A DNA stretch of 64,000 bases from Vicia villosa (lineage: Eukaryota; Streptophyta; Magnoliopsida; Fabales; Fabaceae), in assembly GCF_029867415.1 (NCBI RefSeq), contig NC_081183.1:57424336-57488335 (forward strand). Direction: 5' to 3'. Shown in pieces: positions 12,210 through 23,727 of this stretch. A program made the translations under genes and the position numbers. Position 1 is the stretch's first letter. The number at the start of each line of letters is the position of its first letter. The notes under the pieces were generated by a model. The model had not been told where the DNA came from. It did no database searches and saw nothing but the letters and a program-made list of their open reading frames with translations.

Positions 12210-13246
12210 TGTTGTAACATCTCGTCCTACTATCATAACAGGTTCAGCTGTTATGTGTTTTGACATATGTTCTGCCAGATGTTAGGACATCCTACACTAG
12301 AACATCCTAACAGTTCGGATTGGTTTTTATCTTTGAAAGATTTTATTGATAAGTATGAGAATTTGGAATATTCAGATAATCATTATAGGCGTAAGCAATC
12401 AAGGATTGTTTGGGACAAATGCAAATTAGTCTCTGTTTTTAGAAAAAGAATATTTGAGATTTCTTTTAGAAAACTAAGATTTGATTTGATTTATTCTTAA
12501 TTTATGAAAAGATCTTACAGCTATTTTCAGAAAGGAGAAGAATGGATTTATTTTAAAGTCCAAGCCCATACTGCAAGAGTCTATAAAAAGGAACTTGGGA
12601 AACCTAGTTTTGCAAGCATTCATACAAGGGAAATCGTGGGTGCAATAAGGTTGTTGTTTTGGGAGTCTCTCAAGTTCTTCGTGTGTTCTTTTCTTTGTGT
12701 CACTCATGTATCATCTGATACATTGAGGTGGACATGTGTTCTCACTCTTGAAGCTTTTAAGCAAGAGAGTTGATTATTGTTTTTTATCAAAGCTTTTAAG
12801 CAAGATCAAGTATTGTTCTTAGCTATGGTGCTTAACTAAGTATTTTTTATTGGAAAGTGTAATATTTTTATTTGGGTTCCCTTGGCCACAGGGTGTCTGA
12901 CTGTTATTTATCAATGTGGTGATTAGAGGTGGGATGTCGAGTTCCCAGGTCTAGATGTCGACTACTAGGCAGAATTAGCACTGGGTAGTGATTAGGCGAG
13001 AAGTTATAAGCTGAAATTGTTTAGGCTTTGAACTAATATTGCTAATAGTGGATTTCCTTCCTGGCTTGGTAGCCCCCAGAGTAGGTGTTATTGCACTGAA
13101 TTGTGTTAACAATTTCTATGTGTTCTTTATCTTTCTACATTAATTTTTTGCAGTTTTATAATTGTGTTGTAAGTTAGCACATGTTATAACATTTGTCTTG
13201 ACATTGTATGTTGTTAGGACATCCGTTGTAAGTGCCAGAATTTCCA
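12210..13246 (+). repeat. Probable copia LTR, plus orientation
   Basis: It begins TGTTGTAACATCTCG and ends TTTCCA. It is followed by an initiator-Met-like primer site (TAGCATCAGAGC, 13248-13259) and an ATG-led gag start. The internal GGACATCCTA-type inverted repeats are common in legume copia LTRs. I found no partner LTR in the window, so the exact ends are inferred from the TG...CA rule and the primer site. Confidence 0.6.
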
Positions 13247-13247
13247 T

Positions 13248-13259
13248 TAGCATCAGAGC
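13248..13259 (+). other. Primer binding site-like, initiator tRNA-Met type
   Basis: TAGCATCAGAGC differs at two bases from the usual TGGTATCAGAGC. It lies one base after the putative LTR end. Confidence 0.5.
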
Positions 13260-13313
13260 AGACAACCTGTTCTGTCTATTGGGTGAGCTCTAAGGAAACT
13301 AATTTCTGGTACT

Positions 13314-13469
13314 ATGGATTCTGAGAAAATATTGTCAGACACCATCGTATTTCTTGGAAGTCAATTTAAAAGTATGTTGCAAAGACCGGAGCAAAGTGAA
13401 AGAGAAAAAGTCAGAGACATCTCATCTAAAACCAGCAATCTCCAAGCTAAAGGGATTCAGTACAATTGA
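13314..13469 (+). pseudogene. Copia gag N-terminal stub
   Basis: A short frame of 51 codons starts MDSEKILSDT, 67 bases after the LTR end. It stops where the reverse-strand pol remnant begins (about 13450-13457). Position and start fit a gag, but nothing in this length is diagnostic. The gag was probably lost when the inverted pol fragment was joined here. Confidence 0.4.
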
Positions 13470-15620
13470 ATGTAAAGAACTTGGGCACCTTCCACTTTTC
13501 CTCTGGTGAAATCTTTATCTAGAAGAAATGAACTTAATCGTTCATACCAAGCTCTGAGGGCTTGTTTCAGACCATATAAAGATTTCTTAAGTTTAAAAAC
13601 ATGTTCTAGATATTTTGAATTTTCAAAACCAGGAGGTTGATGGACATAAACTTCTTCTATGTAACCATTTAAAAATGCACTTTTAACATCCATTTGATAC
13701 AAGGTAATGTCATATTGGGCAGCAAAGGAAATTAATAATCTAATTGATTCTAGCCCAGCGACAGGGGCAAAGGTTTCTTTATAGTCAATTCCTTCTTGCT
13801 GACTATATCCATGTGCAACCAGTCGTGCTTTATTTTTGATGACTTCTCCTTGCTCATTCAATTTGTTTCTGAATACCCACTTTGTTCCAATGATATTGAA
13901 TCCATCAGGTCTTGGAACTAGATCCCATACATCATTTTTGGTAAACTGATTTAGTTCTTCTTGCATAGCAATAATCCAGTCAGTATCTTGAAGAGCTTCA
14001 TCAACAAAAGTTTGTTCAACCATAGAAACTAATCCACATAGAGATTCTTGATTGTTTTTGAGAAATGATCTGGTTCTAATGGGGTCATCTTTCTTTTCGG
14101 GTATAACATCTTCAGGATGTGCTGAGGTGAGTCTAGAAGATCTTTTCTGAGATGTTTCTTCAGAAATTCTCAAGTTATCCATAGATGTTGTAATTTGAGG
14201 ATATTATGAATTGTCTTTTGCTTCTGAATCTTCAGAGTTTGTAAGTTGAACTTCCCTATCTGCAAAATTTTTAGCTTGCTTTGGCTTTTGATGGCCAAGC
14301 TTATCATCAAATCTAACATTGATTGATTCTTCAACAATCAGAGTTTCTGTATTGAATACTCTATAACCTTTTGATCATTCAGAGTACCCAAGCAGAAAGC
14401 ACTTTTGTGCCTTAGAATCAAACTTGTTCAGATGATCTCTAGTGTTCAATATATAACAAGTACAACCAAAAGGATGGAAATATGAAATGTTAGGTTTTCT
14501 ATTCTTCGACAATTCATAAGGATTCTTTTCAAGAATAGGTCTTATAGAGATTCTATTTTGAATATAACACGTTGTGTTCACTACTTCTGTCTAGAAATGT
14601 TTAGCCATATTGGTTTCATTAATCATGGTTCTGGCTATTTCTTGCAATGTTCTATTCTTTTGTTCTACAACTCCATTTTATTGGGGAGTTCTAGGACAAG
14701 AGAAATCATGAGAAATGCAATTTTCTTTAAAGAACTTTTCAAAGAGATTGTTCTCGAATTCTCCACCATGATCTCTTCTAACCTTTATGATTCTATACTC
14801 TTTTTCATTTTGAACTTGGTTATAGAAATCAAAGAACATAGAATGTGACTCATCCTTGTGTTTTAAGAACTAAATCCATGTCCATCTGCTATAGTCATCA
14901 ACAATTACCAATCCATACTTCTTGCCACTGATTGATGCAGTTTTCACTGGACCAAATAGATCGATGTGCAGAAGTTCTAATGGCCTAGAGGAAGAGACAA
15001 CATTTTTTTATTTAAAAGAGGGTTTTGAAAACTTTCTCTTCTGACATGCTTCACAAAGAGCTTCTGAGTTGAACTTCAGATTGGGAAGTCCTCTAACCAG
15101 ATTGAGTTTGTTAAGCTTAGATATTCTCCTCATGCTAACATGTCCCAATCTTCTGTGGCAGACCCATTGCTCATCGTTAACAGACAAAAGACGAGTTACT
15201 TTCTAAGTTTTAAGATCAGAAAGATCAATTTTATAAATGTTGTTCTTTCTCTTGCCAGTGAAGAGGATTGATCCATCTTTCTGACCGGCAGCTTTACAGG
15301 GCTTTTGATTAAAGATTATGTCATAGACGTTGTCACTTAATTGACTTATGGACAACAAATTATGTGCTAATCCTTCTACTAGTAGAACAATAGTTATGGA
15401 CGGAGAATTATCGTTTCCAATAGTTCCAGAACCGATAATCTTTCCTTTTTTATTTCCTCCAAATCTAACGTCTCCACCAGATTTAAGCTCCAGGCTTTGG
15501 AACATAGACTTTCTTCCTGTCATGTGTCGTGAGCATCCAGAGTCCAGGTACCATGACTGGTGTTTCAACTATACTACTAAGGAAATCTACCACATATATT
15601 ATTTTCTCCTTAGGTACCCA
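13457..15620 (-). pseudogene. SIRE-like copia pol remnant (protease to RT), split by the Sirevirus
   Basis: In minus order: protease (15568-15203, WYLDSGCSRHMTG), integrase zinc part near 15040 (CEACQK), integrase core with several stops, an integrase C-terminal piece (14581-14375) and the RT N-terminal part (14182-13457, [38 protein letters not shown]). It ends before the YVDD box, so no catalytic RT remains. The wording is that of the SIRE group. The linker before protease (GPKKMWV) continues at 26449-26476, on the other side of the inserted Sirevirus. Confidence 0.8.
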
Positions 15621-16755
15621 TGTAAATATGAAGTGCACCTAAGAGGGGGAGGGGTGAATTAAGTTCTTAAAAAAATTATCGGTTTTTTGGTAAATTGTGG
15701 ATTATTTTTCTGGTTTGTTGTGAAGTTATGGAAAGTGTAAAAAGCAGAAAAATAAAGGACACGGCGATATATCCTGGTTCCCCTCATAGTCCGAGAGTAC
15801 TCCAGTCCCCTTTCAAACACGAAAGAGATTTTACTAGTGTAAACAACTTACAAAAGCCTATGCAATCCACAAGAACAATCCTCTTGTGAATGACTAACAA
15901 ATGATCAAGAGAACAATCCTCTCCTTGATCAAACCAAATGATTAAGAGAACAATCCTCTCTTTAATCAATCAACCCTTGTCTCCAACAATCTTGAATGAC
16001 AAGTCAACAATAAATATTTGTTTAAGTAAGAAAATATGTGAATATTGTATCTATCTATAAGAAAGATCTTCCCTTCCAAGCAAGCAATTATTAATGATAG
16101 TATAGTGCTCAATGTTTATGATCAATGATATGAATTTTTTCTGGAATTGTATGGAATACTAATGCAGAAAAACTCAATGTGAAAATATGAATATCAAAGA
16201 GCACTTGGTATGAAAATTGAGAAAGTAAGTGTATATAATTGCAAATGGAAGAGGTAATTATGAAATCTAAAAGTGAGGGTATATATAATGCCTTAACTCG
16301 TATGCACTGAAAATGAATGAACAAATGCTATTGTTTTTTTCGTAACGGGTTACACCAAGAACCGTAACCGGTTACGCTGGAAAGAAAAAGAATTCCAGAA
16401 GCAAAAGGAAGTCTGGCTGCGTGGCCGTAACCGGTTACGCCTATAACCGTAACCGGTTACACTGAAGGAAAACACAAAAATTTTGTTTCTTAAGACTTCT
16501 AAAATGTCAAGATCTTTTAGGGAAAGGACTTAGAGACTTTATGCAATAGTGTATGCATTTTGAGCACTATTTTATCAAGATAATAACATGTTTATACCTT
16601 AACTCCAAAAGTCTTCAAATGTTGTTTTAAGAAACTTGATGCTATTTTGAGACTTGGATTGAATGTCTTTTGAATCTTTTTCTCATCCTTTCTTGATAGT
16701 TAGATATCCATGTTGTCTTCAAAAAAACCATTTGATTGAGAAGCTTGCTTTTACA
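15621..16755 (-). repeat. 3' LTR of the Sirevirus (1135 bp)
   Basis: It runs TGTAAATATG to CTTTTACA on the plus strand and matches 25176-26448. It is 138 bp shorter than the other LTR. One loss joins two CGTAAC-GGTTAC palindromes (16341-16354) and another removes a block next to GCCTTAACTCGTATG (about 16295). The TATA-like motif TATATATA is at 16280-16287. Confidence 0.9.
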
Positions 16756-16966
16756 TTCTCCCCCTTTTTGATGATGACAACCAAGCATTGGAATGTTGTT
16801 TTTGCTTGAACTTTGTTAAGTAATGCAAGGCTCCCCCTATGTTGATGACTCCCCCTAAGTCCATGATTCTCTTGAAAATTTGGAGTGATTTCATTTGACA
16901 GTTAACAAAGGCCTTCATATTTTGAGCAAACAATATACAACATACAAGTTTCTTCTCCCCCTTTGT
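16756..16966 (-). other. Polypurine tract with three extra copies
   Basis: On the minus strand AAAAAGGGGGAGAA abuts the 3' LTR. Further AGGGGGAG tracts lie at 16849-16857, 16831-16839 and 16953-16966. Multiple polypurine tracts before the 3' LTR are a known trait of Sireviruses. Confidence 0.75.
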
Positions 16967-17856
16967 CATTACCAAAAAGGATGGGGAAAAAGAGAAGTGA
17001 AATTTGTACCAATAGTAAATCATACAAACATAAAGTGTTACCAAGACATAAATGATTATCATTTAAACGACGAAGCAATAGGTACTTTTAAAAATTACAA
17101 GTAAACCAACGATATTGTCTAAAAGTAGCAAAATACAAACAACATAGAAACAACATTGAACATAAAAGCATAGAAAGCGAAAGACTTAAACTAAGAACTA
17201 AGAATTAGAATAGACAAAGAAAATATAGATCATAAATTTTGGTCATCATCAAGCATCTCCTCATCTCCTCCGTCTTCATAATGGTTGGCATTGGAGAGGG
17301 CGGCAAGAAAGTCATCACGAAGATTGTCAAGGCGTATGTTAAAGCGAGTTTCCATTGCCACCATATGGTTGTAGAGGAACTCATTAGTGTAACCTTCGGT
17401 TGGAGGTGGAGTAGGGTTTGGAGGTGGAATTGGGTTTGTAGGTGGAGGTGTGGCTTCGTCAAGGTGTTTGTAAAGGCCATCACTGTAACACCCCATAATT
17501 TCAGTTTATTAATTTAATTTGGATTTAAATTAAATAATTGGAATTTTAGTATTTTATTTGGATTTAATTGGAGAATGATGGAATAAGAGCTATTGGGCTT
17601 GTGGTGTGATGTTAGTAAAAGAGGGGTGCTAATTGGTTAGGCCTTTTACTAAGTTATATTCATTTTTATTTTATTTTCATAAAATAAGAAAAGAACCAAT
17701 TGGGGAGAAAAAGGAAGAACACGTGAAAGAGCAAGGGCAAAAGAAGAGAAAGAGGAATAGAGACAGAATTGGGAGAAACATTCATCGTGAGAAGAGAAGA
17801 GGAGCAAGGAGGAGGAAAACCCCAAAGCTCAAAGAGAATCAAGAACCTAATTCCAG

Positions 17857-19200
17857 GTAAGGGGTGATTACTCTAATTATATGGTATTATGATTTTGATG
17901 ATGATGATAGGATTGAATTAAGTGATTAGAATCTCTATTTGGGATGTTAGGTTTTGTAAAATTCCAACATTGACATGCATGATTTGATGAATTAACTGCA
18001 ATTGATGATGTAGTATCGTTACATGGTGTTGTGGTATGTTGTTTATGCATTAGAATCATGTATTTGGAGTATTTTTATGTTATTGGTGATCAATTTCGTA
18101 ATGGTATGAGTTGGTATGTGTTTGGGATGCATAAAAGCCTTAAAAATCATGTTTTTCAGCTACTGGGTTCGTGGGAACCGGTTCCCATGTGGGAGGAACC
18201 GGGTTCCAGTGTTTTTAAACGTTAAAAATAACATTTTTGGGTCCAGGAACCGGTCCCCATGTGGGAGGAACCGGGTTCCAGTACAAATTCCAGCAGCACG
18301 TTTTGAAAACTATTCTAACTTTAAAAGCTTCTAATTTTCGAACCGTAAGTCCGTTTTAGACGCCGTTTTGGACGTTGTTTCTTAAATTAAATACTCTACG
18401 ATATAAAGTAAAGAAAACAACAATAAATTGATTTTATTTTGAAAATCTTGATTTATTTCGTTTATGGCGTGTTTTGTACATTGTGTGCATGATTTGGTTA
18501 ATGTGACAATGTGGTGATGTTGTAATGATATAACTGTGATTTGACGTTATATGTGGTGTGAATTATATATTGATATAATTTTAGATGGTGCTGAAACCGA
18601 ATATATGATTCGGTGTTGCTTTTGGTGAGTTATTGGTAATGACACTGTTCATCTTGATCATGTGGTGATTGTTGTGATCGTATAATGATAATTTGATTTG
18701 TTTTGAATGATGTATGATACATGTACATACTTATTGGTGATAACTATGTTGAGTTATGTGAGACAATGTTGTTCATCGGATTGGTGATGTTGTAAGTATG
18801 TCATATGTGTGCATTCATTCATACGCATTTTGGTGATGGATCCCGATGATGTTTGTGGATCAAAATGGTGGGCATAATTCCCATTGTGAGGAATTTGTGC
18901 TGGTTGGACTGTATCTTGGTGATGAAAAAGATCAGTTGGATGGGTTTAGGCCATGTATGGTACCACATGCATAAGAGTCTGCATGGTCTTTGTATAAATT
19001 GTGACATGTCAGGATGAATTCTGGTGTTATGATTGTGTTATGTTATTGGTGCATACTTTCGACTTGTGTTTGTGATTGGTATGAATTGATAAATCTGAAT
19101 ATGCTAAGTAGGGTGGATAATTACGTGTGAATTCTATATTGGACGATTTATAATGCTATTTAATTATGATGTAGTCTCACCCTTACTTTAATGATTTCAG
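17857..19200 (+). other. Predicted intron inside the solo LTR
   Basis: TTCCAG|GTAAGGGG donor follows a GA-rich, ATG-poor leader (about 17690-17856). The acceptor TGATTTCAG|ATTG is at 19200. The same arrangement occurs in two other LTRs (50285-51567 and 61060-62390). Confidence 0.5.
18174..18279. repeat. Two pairs of GGAACC-GGTTCC palindromes
   Basis: Sites start at 18174, 18195, 18246 and 18267, so within each pair the starts are 21 bp apart. The first is GGAACCGGTTCC; the second member of each pair has one extra central G. Confidence 0.8.
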
Positions 19201-20421
19201 ATTGAAGTAGCGGCTTAAACGATCGGTGAGGATGACTCGTAGAGTTTATCTGGTTATGTTGGGTCGTGTCGGTCATGCTCTAATCCTGTAACACTGGGGG
19301 ACGATAGTCTTAGAGTTACTTGTGATACACTGTTTTGCCATTTGGATTATGTACCGTTGATTTTGTTGAAGATGTTTTATAACACTGTTGAATGAGTTCC
19401 GCTGTGTTGGACATGTGTTTTGATATTTATGGATTATTCCTAATTAAGCATGACAAACGACTTGGAGTTTTCTTTATTTTATTAATTGTAGCATCCCTAT
19501 TGTATGATTACTCTGATTATTTTTTATTCCTGCGGAGGTTTTAGAAGGGTGTTACAATCACTATCGCGGAAGATTCCCATATTCTTGTCACAAATGGTGG
19601 ATGTTATCACATGTTTCCTACCCATAGGTTTGACCGGTTTTCTCCCGATATGCATGTTGCAAGTTTCCAAAATCCTTGAAATGAGTCGAGCATAAGGAAG
19701 GCCAGAGGTGAGTTTCCTTTGATAATCCATATGATTAAGAAAGACGTATGCCCAATTCACCTTGAAACGGTTTTTGATTGCGAACAGCAGTTGCATCTCA
19801 GTGTCACCAATTTGAGATTGATTGGAACTTTTTGGAACAAGAACGTATGCAAGAAAATAGTGAAGCATACGGTCACTGACAGAAAGTTGTTTGCTTGGTA
19901 TGATTAATCTTTAGGATGAAGCGTACTGAGCACGTCGAGCATAGAACTCTTCCTAAGAGATACGAGTTATACTGAAAAAAATAATCCATTTTGGCATAGT
20001 TATCAAAAGCCGGAGAATTTGGCGTATAACCCGGTAAAGTTCTTTCCCTAGCAGAAGAAACATCTAGAATGGTTCCTAATTCTTCTAATGTCAGCCTAAG
20101 CGTAGTGTCATGAACCTTAGATGTTAGGATACATCCAGGTTCAATATGAAAATGAGCATAAAATTCTTTTACCGCGTCCGGGTAAAATGGACCAAAATCA
20201 TCTACAAGGTCAGCAAGCCCCTGATATTGAAGAAGTTCTGGAAATTGAAAACTTAGAGATTTAAAGGTTGAGAGATTACCACATTTTGGCTCAATAAGAG
20301 GACGCTGTCGGAACTTTGCGAGCAACCTTCGTTGTTTCAGAGAGAGATCTTTAGGAGCTGGAGGTTCCTCAGAGATTTCAACAACCTTTTCCTTTCCTCT
20401 AGCTCTCTTGGATGATGTCAT

Positions 20422-21072
20422 GGATGAAGCTTTGAGAAGTTAGGGTTTTAGAGAGGGTATTTTCGGATTTGGGTGTGTTGGTACCAAATAAGTGATTTTG
20501 GAGGAAGTGCTTATTTGAGTTTTGTAATATATAGGAGATTTATGATAGTGATTTTTAATGATATTTTTTTGGTAAGTGGAGGGATTTAAGTGGATGGTCA
20601 AGGATAAGAATGTGTTAAAAAAGGAATGAATGGAGGTAGGTGGATGCAATGAATCATTTGACCAACATAAAGAAAAACATAATACAAATAAAGCATTTAA
20701 AGAAAAATAAAAAACAGAACCTGAACAGTGTAACCGGCTACGTATAGGGGCGTAACCGGTTACGCTCACGAAACAGAGACAAACAGAAAAGCTGGAAGGC
20801 CAAAACGCGAATTCGTAACCGGTTACAGGTAAAACCGTAACCGGTTACACTGAGTGAAAAAACAAAAAATAGTAAAATTAAAGTAGTAGGACAGGGCCTA
20901 AGCACAAAAATATTCTAGAACATAAATCAAATATTATTTAGATAGATTCCTAATTTTTTAACACATAAAGGAACTTTATAAAATGAAATTTATAAAGTAT
21001 TGAAAGTAGAAGAAATGGATAGCATGCACCTTAAATGATGAACTTGATTTGATGATAAGTTATTAGAGTTTG
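20422..21072 (-). promoter_or_regulatory. Pol to third-ORF spacer with paired palindromes and a TATA box
   Basis: Palindromes of the form CGTAACCGGTTACG start at 20729, 20751, 20814 and 20836 on the plus strand, two pairs each exactly 22 bp apart. The same paired motif sits in the LTRs upstream of their TATA. A minus-strand TATATAT lies at 20527-20533, about 105 bases before the ORF start at 20421. This looks like a separate promoter for the third ORF; no experiment is implied. Confidence 0.55.
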
Positions 21073-23727
21073 TCAAATGTCATGTTCATCCAAAATACCG
21101 AGTTCTCTTCGAATTTTGAAGAATGGTTCTTTGGCCAGCGGCTTTGTAAAAATATCTGCTAGTTGATTATGTGTGTCAACAAATGTAACTTCGACGTCAC
21201 CTTTAAGCACGTGATCTCGTAGGAAGTGATGTCGGATGTCAATGTGTTTGGTTCTTGAGTGCATGACGGGATTCTTTGTAATATTAATCGCGCTTGTATT
21301 GTCACATTTAAGGGGAATACATCCAAGATTTATGCCGTAGTCGCTAAGTTACTGTTTTAACCATAGGATTTGAGTGCAACAACTGCCGGCTGCAATGTAT
21401 TATGCTTCAGCGGTACTAAGAGCGACACAAACTTGTTTCTTGCATGACCATGAGACTAAAGCATTTCCTAAGACTTGACATGTTCCACTAGTGCTTTTGC
21501 GATCAGTTTTGCAACCTGCATAGTCTGCGTCAGAATAACCAAGTAAATTACATACACTACCTTTTGGATACCATAATCTGACGTTCTTTGTTCCCTTCAG
21601 ATATTTCATAATCCTTTTTACTGCCGTGAGATGAGATTCCTTTGGATTTGCTTGAAAGCGAGTACACAAACAAACACTAAACATAATGTCAGGACGACTT
21701 TCCGTCAAATACAAAAGTGAACCAATCATACCTCGATACTTGGTAATATCAATAGAGACACCGGATTCGTCTTGATCAACATAGGTTCCGGATCCCATTG
21801 GCATAGACATTGCTTTACAACTATCCATGTCAAATTTCTTCAACAATTCTTTACAATATTTAGATTGGTTGATAAAGAAGCCATCCTTTAGTTGCTTGAT
21901 TTGAAGTCCAAGAAAATAGTTCATCTTCCCCATCATAGACATTTCAAATTCTCCTTGCATTATTGATGAGAATTCTTCACATAATTCTTTGTTGGTTGAT
22001 CTGAAGATGATATCGTCAACATATACTTGAACTAATAAAGTATGGTTGTTGATTTTCTTTATAAACAGAGTCTTGTCAACTTTACCACTTTCAAAGCCAT
22101 GTTTGCATAGAAAATTGCTAAGACAATCATACCATGCTCTTGGTGCTTGCTTTAATCCATAGAGTTCCTTTTTCAATTTGTAGACATGTGAGGGATGCTT
22201 GAAGTCTTCAAACCCCAGGGGTTGTTTGACATAGACTTCTTCATTGATATAACCATTCAAGAATCCGCTCTTGACGTCCATTTGAAAAAGTTGAAAATTT
22301 AAAGAGCAAGCATAAGCAAGTAAAAGACGAATAACTTCTAACCTTGCAACTGGAGGGAAAGTTTCTTCAAAGTCGATGCCTTCATCTTGATTATAACCTT
22401 GAGCTACCAACCTTTCTTTGTTTCGAACAATTATACCATTCTCATCAAGCTTGTTCTTAAACACCCATTGTGTACCTATGATGTGTTTATCACTTGGTCT
22501 AGGAACAAGTTCCCAAACTTGATTCCTTTCGAATTGGTTTAACTCTTCTTGCATAGAAATTATCCATTGGTCGTCTTCTAAGGCTTCATTAACTTTGGAA
22601 GGTTCAATTTGAGAGACAAACGCCATGTTTAAGCAAGCATCTTGAAGATTTAGTCTTGTTGCAACGCCTTGACTAATGTCACCAATAACTTTATCTATTG
22701 GATGATCTCTATGAATTTTCCATTCTTTAGGTAGATCATTGGTATTTGCATTTGGTTGTGAGACTTCTTCTTGTAGTTCTGATGGTTTGACATTTGTATT
22801 TGGTTGAGAAATTTCTTGTTGTTTCGGTGGTTCTTTATTGACATCTTTTGAAGAGATTTCTTGAGGGATCTCTACTATATCATCATCATCACAAGTAATA
22901 ATATCCTCCTTGGAGGGGTTAGATTCATCAAAAGATACATGCATTGATTCTTCAATTTTTAAATTTCTTTTATTATATATTCTAAAAGCTTTACTAGAAA
23001 GAGAATAACCAAGAAAAATACCTTCATCGGATTTATCATCAAACTTACCAAGATTGTCTTTTTCATTGTTTAATACAAAACACTTACATCCAAAGATGTG
23101 AAAATACGCAATATTTGGTTTCCTTCCTTTGAATAGTTCATATGGAGTCTTCTTTAAGATAGGTCGAATATTAACCCTATTACTTACAAAACATGCCGTG
23201 CTTACCGCATCCGCCCAAAAATATTTAGGAAGTTTTGAGTCACTAAGCATCGTTCTTGCAAGTTCCACAAGTGATCTATTCTTTCTTTCCACTACTCCAT
23301 TTTGTTGAGGAGTCCTTGGTGCTGAGAAATTATGAGATATTCCATGTTCTTCACAAAATTCTTCAAACGAAGCATTTTGAAATTCTCCACCATGGTCACT
23401 TCATATGGAGGCAATTGATAGTGACTTCTCATTTTGAATTTGCTTTGCATATTTCTTGAATGGCTTGAATGCATCATTTTTCTGCACAAGAAAGAATGTC
23501 CAAGTATATCTAGAGAAATCTTCAACAATAACTAAAGCATATACATTACCTCCGAGACTCCTTATTCTTGATGGACCGAATAAGTACATGTGTAGAAATT
23601 GTAGTGGCCTTGTAGTGGACACCACATTCTTAGATTTGAAAGTTGATTTTGTTTGTTTCCCTTTTTGACATGCATCACAAAGTCGATCTTTGACAAACTT
23701 TATCTTAGGCAGGCCCACTTTTATCAT
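21073..23727 (-). pseudogene. Sirevirus pol remnant: integrase, RT, RNase H
   Basis: It starts inside the integrase zinc region (23727, LCDACQKGKQTKSTF). The integrase core has a stop at about 23401 in place of the residue before SDHGGEF. The core then continues into [14 protein letters not shown], followed by RT with an intact YVDD ([11 protein letters not shown]) and RNase H with [17 protein letters not shown]. RNase H has a stop after LSTAEA (21397) and another near 21350, then ends at 21073 (ILDEHDI). All three stops fit C-to-T changes. The long uninterrupted part (23292-21400, 630 codons) shows that decay is recent. Confidence 0.88.

Larger units (their letters stand above)
17484..19556 (+). 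mobile_element. Tekay-type solo LTR, target duplication ATCAC
   Basis: It begins TGTAACACCCC and ends GAAGGGTGTTACA, with ATCAC duplicated at 17479-17483 and 19557-19561. No primer site, coding region or second LTR is attached, so it arose by LTR-LTR recombination after insertion. Its layout matches the LTRs at 49986 and 60703: GA-rich leader, AG|GTAAGG donor, palindromes, GGTACCACATGCATA block and a CAG acceptor before AGTAGCGGC. Confidence 0.92.
17230..20421 (-). pseudogene. Sirevirus third ORF, plant-transposon-type protein of unknown role
   Basis: It starts at 20421 (MTSSKRARGKEKVVEIS), runs in frame to about 19965, then changes frame, with a stop near 19913. It continues as 19868-19557, is cut by the solo LTR 17484-19556, and resumes at 17478 to a stop at 17230. 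The basic start is followed by a globular part (TLEELGTILDVSS, YPDAVKEFYAHF) that I associate with the 'putative plant transposon protein' family. The end has a proline-rich stretch and an acidic tail (EEMLDDDQNL). Its position between RNase H and the 3' LTR is where Sireviruses carry an envelope-like or other extra ORF. I see no clear membrane segment, so an envelope role is not supported here. Confidence 0.65.

Noticed and set aside
17633..17860. 75-codon K/E/R-rich ORF in the solo LTR
   Set aside because: It is a translation of the GA-rich leader, which looks like untranslated exon before a splice donor.
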